Source: CAZYVU01 sp964651435 (GTDB lineage: Bacteria > Desulfobacterota > Syntrophorhabdia > Syntrophorhabdales > CAYQXL01). Taken from it: a stretch of 64,000 nt of DNA. Below, piece by piece: positions 25,089 to 33,372 of this stretch. Below the pieces are notes generated by a model, which searched no databases, had not been told where the DNA came from, and was given only the letters and a program-made list of their open reading frames with translations. The stretch lies in contig CAZYVU010000008.1 of the NCBI GenBank assembly GCA_964651435.1, positions 1 through 64,000 of the forward strand, in the 5' to 3' direction. The translations under genes were made by a program, and so were the position numbers. Every line of letters starts with the position of its first letter. Position 1 is the first letter of the stretch.

Positions 25089-26044
25089 GACAGGCCATCA
25101 ATAATTGCGGCCACGCGGGGGCCCCAGTGGTGCAGGGAGTACCGTTCCTCAACGGTCCGCCGCGCTGCCTGGCCCATGGATCTTCTCAAAACCGGGTCGG
25201 CGGCAAGCCTCGCGATCTTATCTGACCAATCGCCGATGTCTCCGCAGAAAAAACCGTTCTCTCCCTCCTCGATGATCTCGTGCGCCACCCCCACGGGGCT
25301 TGCGAGGGGAGGGACGGCCGATGCCATATACTGGATAAGCTTGAGGCCGCATTTTCCCTGGGACCAGAGGTCGTTGTCAAGCGGCATGATCCCGACGTCG
25401 AAGCCGGCGAGCAATATTTTCTCCCCGTCGCTTGTCCAAGGCGCGAAGAGGACCTGCGGCGCGGTGATGGCGGGGGGCCTGTCGGCCACCACCTTGAAGA
25501 GGACGTCCCCCACGGGCCCCGACTCGAGCAGTGATTCCAGGAGGGGCTCTACATATTTCAGCGTTGAGGAGCTCCCGATCCACCCAACCACCGGTCCCTG
25601 CTCGCTTCCCCCCGGGGTCTTGACAAGGTACTCATGAGGATCGACGACGGTTGGCACGTAGAAGACACCGTCCTTCCTGTACCGCTCAGCCTCTGTACAG
25701 AGGAACTTGTTGCCGCCGAAGACGGCGTTGGCCCTGGAAACCATGGCCGCAAATTTATTCCGTCTCGTTGGGCTCTCTCCCTTTGTGCCGAACATGACGG
25801 CATCGTCGAAATCGTAGACGATCCTTCGTGCCGCCGCCCGAACCAGCTTGAGCTTCAGCGGATCGAAGAGCAGCCGCTGGATGTAGACGACGTCGGCCCT
25901 GCGCATGGCGGTCAGGATGGCCACAAAGCTCACGTCAGTAGTAAGGAGCGTTACGTCAAAACCGAGTTTCTCGATATAGGGGAAGTACTGCTGGATCCGA
26001 TAGCCCTGGGGATTCTTGTGGGTCAGGAAGAGGACGCTCTTCAA
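25085..26044 (-). CDS. Glycosyltransferase family 4-like protein (1)
   Basis: This 319-residue GT-B-type protein has an N-terminal domain with VLFLTHKNPQGYRIQQYFPYIEKLG and a DFDDAVMF motif. Its C-terminal nucleotide-sugar domain reads VVGWIGSSSTLKYVEPLL and continues to GIMPLDNDLWSQGKCGLKLIQY and PVGVAHEIIEEGENGFF. The DFDDA and WSQGKCGLK motifs are shared with the next gene, so the two are paralogues. The start is TTG at 26044, with GGAGC upstream. It probably adds a core or O-chain sugar on the cytoplasmic face of the membrane. Confidence 0.8.
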   Translation of the reverse strand: MKSVLFLTHKNPQGYRIQQYFPYIEKLGFDVTLLTTDVSFVAILTAMRRADVVYIQRLLFDPLKLKLVRAAARRIVYDFDDAVMFGTKGESPTRRNKFAAMVSRANAVFGGNKFLCTEAERYRKDGVFYVPTVVDPHEYLVKTPGGSEQGPVVGWIGSSSTLKYVEPLLESLLESGPVGDVLFKVVADRPPAITAPQVLFAPWTSDGEKILLAGFDVGIMPLDNDLWSQGKCGLKLIQYMASAVPPLASPVGVAHEIIEEGENGFFCGDIGDWSDKIARLAADPVLRRSMGQAARRTVEERYSLHHWGPRVAAIIDGLS

Positions 26045-27028
26045 TCAAAGCTCCTTCATCCATTGGGCGAGGGAGGGGGCGCAGGCTTGAGCGGTGTAGC
26101 GGTCCAGGATCTTTTGCCGGCCTTTACGGCCCATGCGGGCCCGCATGTCGCCGTCTTCTATGAGCCTTGCGAGCCTGTCAATCCATTCTGCCTCCGTCCG
26201 GGCCCAGAAGCCGTTCACGCCGTCTTCGATGACGTCCCTGTTGATGCCTACAGGCGTGCAGACCACGGGGATCCCCACGCCGCCGTACTGGATGATCTTA
26301 AACCCGCACTTGCCCCGAGACCAGAGGTCGTCAAAAAGGGGCATCACCCCTATGTCCAGCGATTTCAAGTCTTCCACCTCCCGGTCATACCTCCACTGAA
26401 CCGGGTTGAGACGAATCTTCACCGTCTCAATAAAGGTGTCGCAGATGATGGTCAGCTCTACGTTGGCATAGCGCGCGCCCAGTGCCTCCCAGACGGGTCG
26501 GTAGCTCTCCATATAGTGAATGCTGCCGTGGTCCCCTATCCAGCCGACGGTGACGGACTGTTTCTTGACACTGTAGTCCTTCTGCGAATAGCGGCTTCCA
26601 TCGATGGGCGTAGGGAGCACCCTGACGTTGCCATGGTACTTCCGCGCCTCCTCTTCCAGGAAGGCGTTGCCGGCTATAACGAGATCGGTGAATCGGAGCA
26701 TTCTCTTAAAACTCATGACGCGCCGGCGCGAATAGGGATTGGCGGAGAGGGAGTTTTTAAACATGATGGCGTCGTCAAAATCATAGATGATCCTCTTCCT
26801 CGTGGCCCTGAGTGCCATGAGGGCGTAGAGGGGCAGCCTCGTCCGCTGCACGAAAATTGCATCGGCTCCCTGCAGAGAGCCGCACAGACTCACCCACCGG
26901 GCCGGTGAGCGCGGTACGCTCTGCACGTCCGTTGTTATTCCTGCCCCTTCAAGAAAAGGGAGGTATTGCAGCACGCGGTACCTGCTTGCGGCCACGTGGG
27001 GCCCCTGAATGAGGAAGAGGGCCTTCAC
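26045..27028 (-). CDS. Glycosyltransferase family 4-like protein (2)
   Basis: This 327-residue paralogue of the preceding glycosyltransferase has the same landmarks: SRYRVLQYLPFLEGAG, YDFDDAIMF, TVGWIGDHGSIHYME, GVMPLFDDLWSRGKCGFKIIQYGG and GVNGFWA. The GTG start at 27028 overlaps the methyltransferase stop (GTGA). It likely acts in the same outer-core or polysaccharide assembly. Donor and acceptor sugars are unknown. Confidence 0.8.
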   Translation of the reverse strand: MKALFLIQGPHVAASRYRVLQYLPFLEGAGITTDVQSVPRSPARWVSLCGSLQGADAIFVQRTRLPLYALMALRATRKRIIYDFDDAIMFKNSLSANPYSRRRVMSFKRMLRFTDLVIAGNAFLEEEARKYHGNVRVLPTPIDGSRYSQKDYSVKKQSVTVGWIGDHGSIHYMESYRPVWEALGARYANVELTIICDTFIETVKIRLNPVQWRYDREVEDLKSLDIGVMPLFDDLWSRGKCGFKIIQYGGVGIPVVCTPVGINRDVIEDGVNGFWARTEAEWIDRLARLIEDGDMRARMGRKGRQKILDRYTAQACAPSLAQWMKEL

Positions 27029-27660
27029 CTTTTCTCGGCCACGACGAATATGGAATTGGCGTAATCTATGGAGAGGAGGCGGAAGAGCCAGCCGAGCATG
27101 TAGACCTTGAGGATGTAGCGATGGAAGGCATCGTTAAAGGAGCGGTAGACCTTTGTAACCTCAAAGCCCGCCATCCCCGTAATGCCGCAGAGTTCGTCGT
27201 AGGAGTAAAAGGTTCTGTGCGTTGCATCGCGGAAGTATCGCGAAGGGTTGAAGATATTGGGCGTCGAGAGGATGATGAGGCCCCCTTTTGCCGTCAGCTC
27301 GAAGAGTCTCTTCAGGAGACCGAAGCCGTCGTCAAGGCTGAGGTGCTCAATAACCTCAAAGCAGATTATGGCATCGAAATCCTCCGCAATGTCCTGGAGG
27401 TCGTAGAAGTCGTGCTTCATGCTTCTGTCGATATCCATGCTCTTGTAGCTGACCGTGAGGCCGAGTGAAGCGATCTCGTCCTTCATGCCCCGTGCCCCCG
27501 CACCCACGTCGAGTATCCGGATGCCGTCTCTTAGGGTGTCCCGAAGGAGGGGTGCCCTTTTTTTGATACGGGGAACATCCCAGATCTCTCTATAGCGTTT
27601 GTGGATCCTGTCCCTAAAGGTAAAAACCCGGGACCAGTCAAGGGGAGCCCTATCTGCCAC
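27025..27660 (-). CDS. SAM-dependent methyltransferase (1)
   Basis: This 211-residue class I methyltransferase has the SAM-binding motif I RILDVGAGARG, acidic loop SMDIDRS and the FEVIEHLSLDDGFGLLKRLFELTAKGGLIILSTPN motif pattern of the UbiE/Methyltransf_11 group. The C-terminal part (RYILKVYMLGWLFRLLS) is hydrophobic and may sit at the membrane. The start is GTG at 27660 with GAGGT upstream. Set among sugar genes, it probably O-methylates a sugar or tailors the saccharide. Substrate unknown. Confidence 0.78.
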   Translation of the reverse strand: MADRAPLDWSRVFTFRDRIHKRYREIWDVPRIKKRAPLLRDTLRDGIRILDVGAGARGMKDEIASLGLTVSYKSMDIDRSMKHDFYDLQDIAEDFDAIICFEVIEHLSLDDGFGLLKRLFELTAKGGLIILSTPNIFNPSRYFRDATHRTFYSYDELCGITGMAGFEVTKVYRSFNDAFHRYILKVYMLGWLFRLLSIDYANSIFVVAEKR

Positions 27661-28768
27661 CGTGTACCTCGAAAAGAATTTCCTCTATTCTATCAGCATT
27701 TTCCTTCATAGTGTATCCCTCGATGATGCGGCGCCCCTCTAAGCCCATGGACGTCTTAATACCTGTCTCAAAAAGGCTGACTATGGCCGATTCCAGCGCC
27801 GGGGTATAGTCGGGATCGTCGAGAACGAAGCCCGCGGCCGGAGAGATGAGGGCCGACGAGCCGTTCCACCTCGTTGAGATGACCGGCAGGCCGGAGGCCA
27901 TCCCCTCCATGGTGGTCAGCGAGCAGGCATCGTAATAGGTCGGGTGGGCCAGGACGTCTGCCTCCCGGTAGATGACCTCGGGGGTCCGCGTCTCGCCGAG
28001 GAAAACCACCTTATCCGCGAGTCCCGACCTATCGATGAGCGCTCGGTATGAGTCCTGTTTGCCCCGTCCCATGACGGTGAGGCGGAAATCGCCGCCGGTG
28101 CGGACGATCGAAGCAAGGGCCTTCAGAAGGGGGAGAAGGCCCTTCAAGCGAAAATTGGCCGCCGAGAAAAGGATCTGCAGCGGGCCTTCGCGGTGCCTCT
28201 CGGCGCTCGGCCTGAACCGCACTGTGTCAACGCCGTTGTAGACAACATCGACCTTCTGGCCCGTAAGCCCGAAGTATTCTATTAGCTGCGCCTTGATCAT
28301 GTCCGAAATGGCCACGATGCGGGGCTGCGCAGCAGACCTCAGGGGGTATTCGGCGATGGCCTGCTGCAGCCTTTGGTGGAGGCTTGCCTTGAGCAGAAGG
28401 GCCTTGTAGGTGCGCTGCCGTCGGTCAGGATAGCTCGCCAGCTCCCGTCCCATCCAAACGTTTTGGACGCCGCCGTGGCTTTGATAGACGTGCGCCTCCA
28501 GGGTGTTGCCGAACCCGAGCATGCTGTCGATTCTGAGGGAGCGCCACCGGGCCCGGTGGGCGAGGGCAAAGGAGAGCGTACGAAGCCATTTCGGGTAGGC
28601 CGCCGTTTTCAGGCGGATGAGCTCTATACCCGGAACGTCGACACCCTCGCTGCAAAAAACGCAGACCTGGTGACGCTTGGCGAGAAGGCGGCAGGCGAGG
28701 TCAAAGGCATAGCGCTCGGCGCCGCCTTTGGACGGGTCAAACTTGTATATGGCAAGGCCGATACGCAT
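27650..28768 (-). CDS. Glycosyltransferase family 4, WaaG-like
   Basis: This 372-residue GT4 enzyme opens with IGLAIYKFDPSKGGAERYAFDLACRL, the acceptor-side glycine loop, and has the retaining GT4 signature region HPTYYDACSLTTMEGMASGLPVI with the two-Glu-like motif, plus VVYNGVDTVRFRP. This layout resembles WaaG/RfaG, which transfers glucose to heptose II of the LPS core. ATG at 28768 has GGAG upstream; a GTG directly before it is the alternative. Confidence 0.82.
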   Translation of the reverse strand: MRIGLAIYKFDPSKGGAERYAFDLACRLLAKRHQVCVFCSEGVDVPGIELIRLKTAAYPKWLRTLSFALAHRARWRSLRIDSMLGFGNTLEAHVYQSHGGVQNVWMGRELASYPDRRQRTYKALLLKASLHQRLQQAIAEYPLRSAAQPRIVAISDMIKAQLIEYFGLTGQKVDVVYNGVDTVRFRPSAERHREGPLQILFSAANFRLKGLLPLLKALASIVRTGGDFRLTVMGRGKQDSYRALIDRSGLADKVVFLGETRTPEVIYREADVLAHPTYYDACSLTTMEGMASGLPVISTRWNGSSALISPAAGFVLDDPDYTPALESAIVSLFETGIKTSMGLEGRRIIEGYTMKENADRIEEILFEVHGGR

Positions 28769-28805
28769 CACGTCTCCGGTGGCGAAGGGGCTCTTTGGCT
28801 GCCCC

Positions 28806-29942
28806 TCAACGCCTCCGTTTTCCCAGCCGAAGGAGCTCTTCGTAAAACTGAACGAGTTTCTCCGCCTGGGCGGCGTAGCTCCATTCGGCCCGGGCCCTGT
28901 GTCTGGCCGATTCGCCCAGGTTTTTGCGTCTCTCCACGCTGCGGACGAGCTCCTCCATCCGTGCCGCGAGCTCCCCGGGGTCCGGTTTGACGACGAAGCC
29001 GGAGCTGCCGTTTTCGACCAGTTCGGGCAGCATGCCCAAATCGGAAACGACGGCCGGTATACCCATGGCCATAACCTCCCGGAGTGCCCTTGCCGTCCCG
29101 TCGCTCCCTGCCCTCATCATGACGAAGATATCAAATGAGGCGATGACGGAGAAATAGTCAGCAGTTCGATAACCTGCGAGGATCACATCGTCCTTGAGCC
29201 CCATCTCCTCCAGTGGCTTGACAATGGTATCCTCGATCTGAGAGGACCGTCCGACGATGATGAGCTTTACGCCCTGACACCGCTGCCGCAGGAGGCCGAA
29301 GGCCTTCAGGATTACGTCGTAGCCCCTGTCTTTTTTCAGCCTTCCGATGACGCCTATGGCCACCTCTTTGCCCTTGAGGCCAAGGGATGGCCGCATATCT
29401 TCCACGGTGCCCGTAAACGGCTTGACGCCCGGAGGAAGGATGCACGTCCTCTCGCCGGGAAAGGAGAACCTGCGGCCGTCACCCTGAGCAATACGCCTGC
29501 TGTAGGTCACGAGACCGTCGGTGCCGTTGAAGGCCCACTGCATGAAAGCGTCTTTATCCAGGCCGTCGCGCTTGTGATCGGTCCTCACGATGAGGGGCCT
29601 GCCTTGCATGCCTGCCAGGGAGAGGAGTGTGGTGAAGTGATCGTGGGACAGGTTGGCGTGGACGATGTCCACCTTTTCGGCCCGGACGTACCGCCTCAGC
29701 TCTTTGAGGTCCCACCACCAGTCCTTGACGGAAAAGTAGCGGCTCAGCCTGAGCCCCTGAAATGAGGGAATTGCGCGCTCCGTCACCTGCTTTGCCACCG
29801 TCCTGTCCGGATAGTCCATGGGGGTCCGGCGGAAGGCGATGGTCACGTCGGCGCCCAAGCGGGCAAGGGATTCGCACAGGGAAACAACGGGCTCGGCGGG
29901 GCCCGTCCACTTCCAGTCGCTCAGGAGTTGAAGTATCCTCAT
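28806..29942 (-). CDS. Glycosyltransferase family 4-like protein (3)
   Basis: This 378-residue protein begins MRILQLLSDWKWTGPAEPVVSLCESL and carries VDIVHANLSHDHFTTLLS, IGVIGRLKKDRGYDVILKAF and a C-terminal DGTARALREVMAMGIPAVVSDLGMLPELVENGSSGFVV block, all typical of GT4. It lies between an aminotransferase and the WaaG-like enzyme, so it likely adds an LPS core or O-antigen sugar. Donor unknown. Confidence 0.82.
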   Translation of the reverse strand: MRILQLLSDWKWTGPAEPVVSLCESLARLGADVTIAFRRTPMDYPDRTVAKQVTERAIPSFQGLRLSRYFSVKDWWWDLKELRRYVRAEKVDIVHANLSHDHFTTLLSLAGMQGRPLIVRTDHKRDGLDKDAFMQWAFNGTDGLVTYSRRIAQGDGRRFSFPGERTCILPPGVKPFTGTVEDMRPSLGLKGKEVAIGVIGRLKKDRGYDVILKAFGLLRQRCQGVKLIIVGRSSQIEDTIVKPLEEMGLKDDVILAGYRTADYFSVIASFDIFVMMRAGSDGTARALREVMAMGIPAVVSDLGMLPELVENGSSGFVVKPDPGELAARMEELVRSVERRKNLGESARHRARAEWSYAAQAEKLVQFYEELLRLGKRRR

Positions 29943-31048
29943 AGACCGAAGAATTCCTTTGCTGCCTCGCCGATAAAGGCCACCTCATCGCCGTTCAGGG
30001 AGGGGTAGCAGGGAAGCGAAATGACCTCCCGTGCGGCCTTCTCTGCCACAGGAAAGGAGCCCTCCTGCAGACCGAGGTGCCGGTAAGCCCCCTGGAGGTG
30101 GATCGGCGTCGGATAGTTGACGACTGTGCCTATGCCCCTTTGGGCGAGGTGGGCCTGGAAAGGGTTGCGCTCAGGGGCCCTGACCACGTAAAGGTGATAG
30201 ACGTGGCGTGCCCACGGCTGCTCTGTCGGCAGGACGAGCGGCGTGCCGGCAAGGTGTTCCCCGTACCACCGGGCTATCGTCCGCCTCCTTTCGTTCCATG
30301 CGTCGAGGTAGGCCAGCTTGTGGTGGATCAGGGCCGCCTGCAGCTCGTCAAGGCGCGAGTTGAAGCCCTCCATTTCATGGCTGTGTTTTGCCTCCTGGCC
30401 GAAGATTCTCAGGCGGGAGGCCATGGCAAAGGTGTCGGAACGGGCGGTGACGATAATGCCGCCGTCGCCGTAGCCGCCCAGGTTCTTGGTGGGATAGAAG
30501 CTGAAGGCCGCTGCGTCGCCGAGGCCCCCGACCTTCCTCCCCTGGTACAGGGCACCATGGGCCTGGCAGGCGTCCTCCAGGACCTTAACGCCGTGGTCCC
30601 GGCAGATCCCCAGGATCTCGTCCATGGGGCAGGCGTGGCCGTAAAGGTGGACAGGTATGCAGAGCCTGATATCGGGCTCCCTCCTCAGCGCTTCGGCCAG
30701 GGAGCCGGGGTCCATGCCGTATGTCGCCGGCTCTATGTCGCAGAACCGGGGAACGAGCCCCTGTGTGGTGAGGGCCATGACGGTGGCTATGTAGGTGTTG
30801 GGCGTGGTGATAAATTTGTCGCCCTGTTTAAGCCCCAGAGCGAGGCCCGCTATGCGAATGGCGTCCGTACCGTTGGCCACGCCGACGGCGTGGGGCACGC
30901 CGACGTAGGCCGCGAAGGCCGCCTCCAACTGTCTCACCCGTGGGCCGAGGATGTACTCACCTGCAGAGAGCACGTCCCTGACGATGGCCATTAGGTCTTC
31001 CTTCATGGCCAGGTGGTCCCGGTCGATGTCAAATGCCTTTATGTTCAC
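29939..31048 (-). CDS. DegT/DnrJ/EryC1/StrS sugar aminotransferase (1)
   Basis: This 369-residue PLP enzyme makes an amino group on a nucleotide-activated keto-sugar. Marks: GVANGTDAIRIAGLAL (phosphate binding), LEDACQAHGALYQGRKVGG, the PLP lysine in FYPTKNLGGYGDGG, and the C-terminal YPTPIHLQGAYRHLG. The GTG at 31048 has GAGAGGGA upstream. It is similar to the second DegT enzyme at 31898 but lacks an adjacent ketoisomerase of its own, so the two may act on the 3- and 4-keto positions of one or two sugars. Confidence 0.85.
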   Translation of the reverse strand: MNIKAFDIDRDHLAMKEDLMAIVRDVLSAGEYILGPRVRQLEAAFAAYVGVPHAVGVANGTDAIRIAGLALGLKQGDKFITTPNTYIATVMALTTQGLVPRFCDIEPATYGMDPGSLAEALRREPDIRLCIPVHLYGHACPMDEILGICRDHGVKVLEDACQAHGALYQGRKVGGLGDAAAFSFYPTKNLGGYGDGGIIVTARSDTFAMASRLRIFGQEAKHSHEMEGFNSRLDELQAALIHHKLAYLDAWNERRRTIARWYGEHLAGTPLVLPTEQPWARHVYHLYVVRAPERNPFQAHLAQRGIGTVVNYPTPIHLQGAYRHLGLQEGSFPVAEKAAREVISLPCYPSLNGDEVAFIGEAAKEFFGL

Positions 31049-31144
31049 ATCCCTCTCCCGTAGGCGGATTTGCTGCTGAAAGCGCCCACATTCTACTATA
31101 TCGGCCCGCTATCTTTCCAGGCTTACCGGCGCGGGGCGTCGGGT

Positions 31145-31894
31145 TTAACCATTCGGTTTCCTCGCAACGATGATGAGCGTGTTGCCGCCTTCGAGAACGA
31201 CGGGACCGTTCGTCTCGTCAAGCCAGTAGCGCCTGCGGTCCTTCGAGGAGCGCAAGCAGTTTGCCAGGCGGATGAGGCCGGTGAGGGGCTTGAGCCATCG
31301 TTGCCTGGGCTTCGGCCGGTCCATGGCCACGGACTCGATAACCATACCGGCCTGCTCGATGGCGAATCTCACGAGGGTATAACCGATGGGGCTCAGGTGG
31401 AGCCCGTATTTCCGCCTGGCTGCGTCTGGGCCCAGGTCCCGGTACGAAACGGGCTTCGTAAAGAAACCCGTGACGAGGAACTTAAGCCGCCGCTCGATGT
31501 TGAGGTAGTTGGGGGTGCTGAGAACGAGGGCGCCGCCGGGCTTTAACACCCGGCCCACCTCCCTCAGGGCATTGTAGGGGTTTTCCGTGTGCTCGAGCCC
31601 TTCCAGGAAGGAGACATAGTCAAACCGGTTGTCGGCGAAGGGAAGCCGGCCGTTAAGGTCCCCCTTTTCTGCTGTCAGTCCCTCAACGCGGAACTGGGAG
31701 GGGTCGATGTCGCAGCAGGTGACGGCAAAGCCCATCCGTTGGAGCTCTCGGGCAAGGGCACCCATGCCCGTCGGTACGTCAAGAATCGTTCCCCGCGGCT
31801 GGGCGGCCAGGTAGGCAAGTGCCTTCTCGTGGACGCCCTCCCGGGCTAACGGTGCAACATCCGTTGATGTGCGCGTGCGGTCAACCTTCGTCAT
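31145..31894 (-). CDS. SAM-dependent methyltransferase (2)
   Basis: This 249-residue class I methyltransferase has motif I TILDVPTGMGALARELQRMG, CCDIDPSQF and LEGLEHTENPYNALREVGRVLKPGGALVLSTPNYLN. The C-terminal half differs from the shorter methyltransferase at 27025. It lies between the two sugar aminotransferases, so N- or O-methylation of a deoxyaminosugar is plausible but not shown. About 96 nt without a gene separate it from the following aminotransferase. Confidence 0.78.
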   Translation of the reverse strand: MTKVDRTRTSTDVAPLAREGVHEKALAYLAAQPRGTILDVPTGMGALARELQRMGFAVTCCDIDPSQFRVEGLTAEKGDLNGRLPFADNRFDYVSFLEGLEHTENPYNALREVGRVLKPGGALVLSTPNYLNIERRLKFLVTGFFTKPVSYRDLGPDAARRKYGLHLSPIGYTLVRFAIEQAGMVIESVAMDRPKPRQRWLKPLTGLIRLANCLRSSKDRRRYWLDETNGPVVLEGGNTLIIVARKPNG

Positions 31895-31897
31895 CGC

Positions 31898-32986
31898 TCA
31901 GCCTTCGAAGGCGTTCATGATGCCGATTGCTTCCCTTATATCAGCCTCGGTGTGACAGAAGGAGATGGGAAGGCTGAGCGTCGTCGCATGAATCTCTTCA
32001 GAGATGGGGTATCCGTCGTTCCCCAGGATGCTCGCCATGGCCCGCTGGCGATGGGGCGGTATGGGATAGTGGATGTCCGTCATAACCCCTTCCCGCGAAA
32101 GAAATGCCCGCAGTTCATCCCGCCGCGGATGCCTGACATTGAAGATGTGAAAGACGTGGTTGGCATCGCCGGGAAGCGGCTTTATAAACGCATCCTTAAG
32201 GCCTTCCAGATAAAGCCCGGCAAGGGAGCGCTTGTGGCTGTTAATCTCCCCAAGGCGCTTGAGCTTGATGGAGAGGAAACCGGCCTGGACCTCGTCGAGA
32301 CGGGAGTTGTACCCAAGAAGCTCGTTCCGGTACCGGATGGCGGAGCCGTAGTTTCTTAATCGTTCTATCCTCGCGGCCAGGACGTCGTCGCTCGTCGTGA
32401 TGGCCCCACCGTCGCCTAATGCGCCCAAATTTTTGGTCGGATAGAAGCTGAATGCGCCGAGGTCGCCAAAGGAACCGGCCACTCGGCCATGGAGGGAGGC
32501 GCCGTGGGCCTGGGCGCAATCCTCGATAAGCTTGAGGCCCCGGGACTTCGTAATGGCCGTAATGGCGCCCATATCGCAGCACCTCCCGTAGAGGTGAACG
32601 ACAAGGACGGCCTTCGTATGCCTGCCTATCCGGTGCTCCAGCCTATCCGGGTCCATGTTGTATGTTTTCAGATCAGGTTCGACCAGCACGGGCCGAAGCC
32701 CTGCCTGCACCACTGCAAGGATGGTGGCAATGTAGGTGTTGGAGGGTACGAGGACCTCACTGCCCTGGGGTAGATCAAGGGCCTTAAGGGACAGCAAGAG
32801 GGCATCAAAACCGGACGCAACGCCCATGCAGTGTCTTGTGCCGATATAGTCTGCCAGTTCATGCTCGAAGTGCCGTACCTTCTCGCCGAGAATGAAGTGG
32901 CCGCGCTCGAGCGTGTCGGCGAAGGAGTCCTTGAATTCCTCAAAGAAAGGCCTGTTGGCCAGGGCAAGGTTCTCATAGGCGATCAC
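31898..32986 (-). CDS. DegT-family sugar aminotransferase (2), FdtB/QdtB-like
   Basis: The 362 residues include GVASGFDALLLSLKAL, EDCAQAHGASLHGRVAGSFG, the PLP lysine in FYPTKNLGALGDGG, and DIHYPIPPHRQRA near the C-terminus. Its GTG start overlaps the stop of a 3,4-ketoisomerase-like cupin gene (GTGA). That pairing is the signature of dTDP-3-amino-3,6-dideoxyhexose (Fuc3N or Qui3N) synthesis, in which the cupin moves the keto group and this enzyme aminates C3. Which epimer is made cannot be read here; no dTDP-glucose synthase or dehydratase is in the window. Confidence 0.82.
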   Translation of the reverse strand: MIAYENLALANRPFFEEFKDSFADTLERGHFILGEKVRHFEHELADYIGTRHCMGVASGFDALLLSLKALDLPQGSEVLVPSNTYIATILAVVQAGLRPVLVEPDLKTYNMDPDRLEHRIGRHTKAVLVVHLYGRCCDMGAITAITKSRGLKLIEDCAQAHGASLHGRVAGSFGDLGAFSFYPTKNLGALGDGGAITTSDDVLAARIERLRNYGSAIRYRNELLGYNSRLDEVQAGFLSIKLKRLGEINSHKRSLAGLYLEGLKDAFIKPLPGDANHVFHIFNVRHPRRDELRAFLSREGVMTDIHYPIPPHRQRAMASILGNDGYPISEEIHATTLSLPISFCHTEADIREAIGIMNAFEG

Positions 32987-33351
32987 CGGTAACCCTCCAT
33001 GATGTACTCGTGCGTATCATAAAAGTCCGAGGCCAGGACGAGCAGCACGGCGTTTTCGCTAAAGTTGAACATCTCATGCCAGTCCTCGGGGGCAAGGACG
33101 AGGCACCTGTCGGCGCTGTCAAGGCGCACGGTCTCGCATTTCTTGCCGTCGTCGATCAGGATATCGCAGCTCCCGTTGATGCACACGAGGGCGTGTATGG
33201 TCGAGATATGCCGGTGGCCGCCGCGGCGGCTTTCATTCGTTGCGCCGTAGATATAAAAGACCCGCTTGATTTCGAAGGGGATCTCCTTCTCTATGACGGT
33301 GAGGCTGCCCCTCTCGTCGGAAAATGTTTTTAGATCAACAAAATATGCCAT
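32983..33351 (-). CDS. Sugar 3,4-ketoisomerase (FdtA/QdtA/WxcM cupin)
   Basis: This small 122-residue cupin converts dTDP-4-keto-6-deoxyglucose to the 3-keto sugar. The typical pattern is visible: DERGSLTVIE, FEIKRVFYIYGA, RGGHRHISTIHALVCINGSCDILIDDG with the catalytic and metal-region histidines, and APEDWHEMFNFS. Length and motifs match FdtA/QdtA closely. It heads a pair with the aminotransferase, supporting 3-amino-3,6-dideoxyhexose in the LPS. Confidence 0.85.
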   Translation of the reverse strand: MAYFVDLKTFSDERGSLTVIEKEIPFEIKRVFYIYGATNESRRGGHRHISTIHALVCINGSCDILIDDGKKCETVRLDSADRCLVLAPEDWHEMFNFSENAVLLVLASDFYDTHEYIMEGYR

Positions 33352-33372
33352 ATAGTGCCACTCCCGTCCCCT

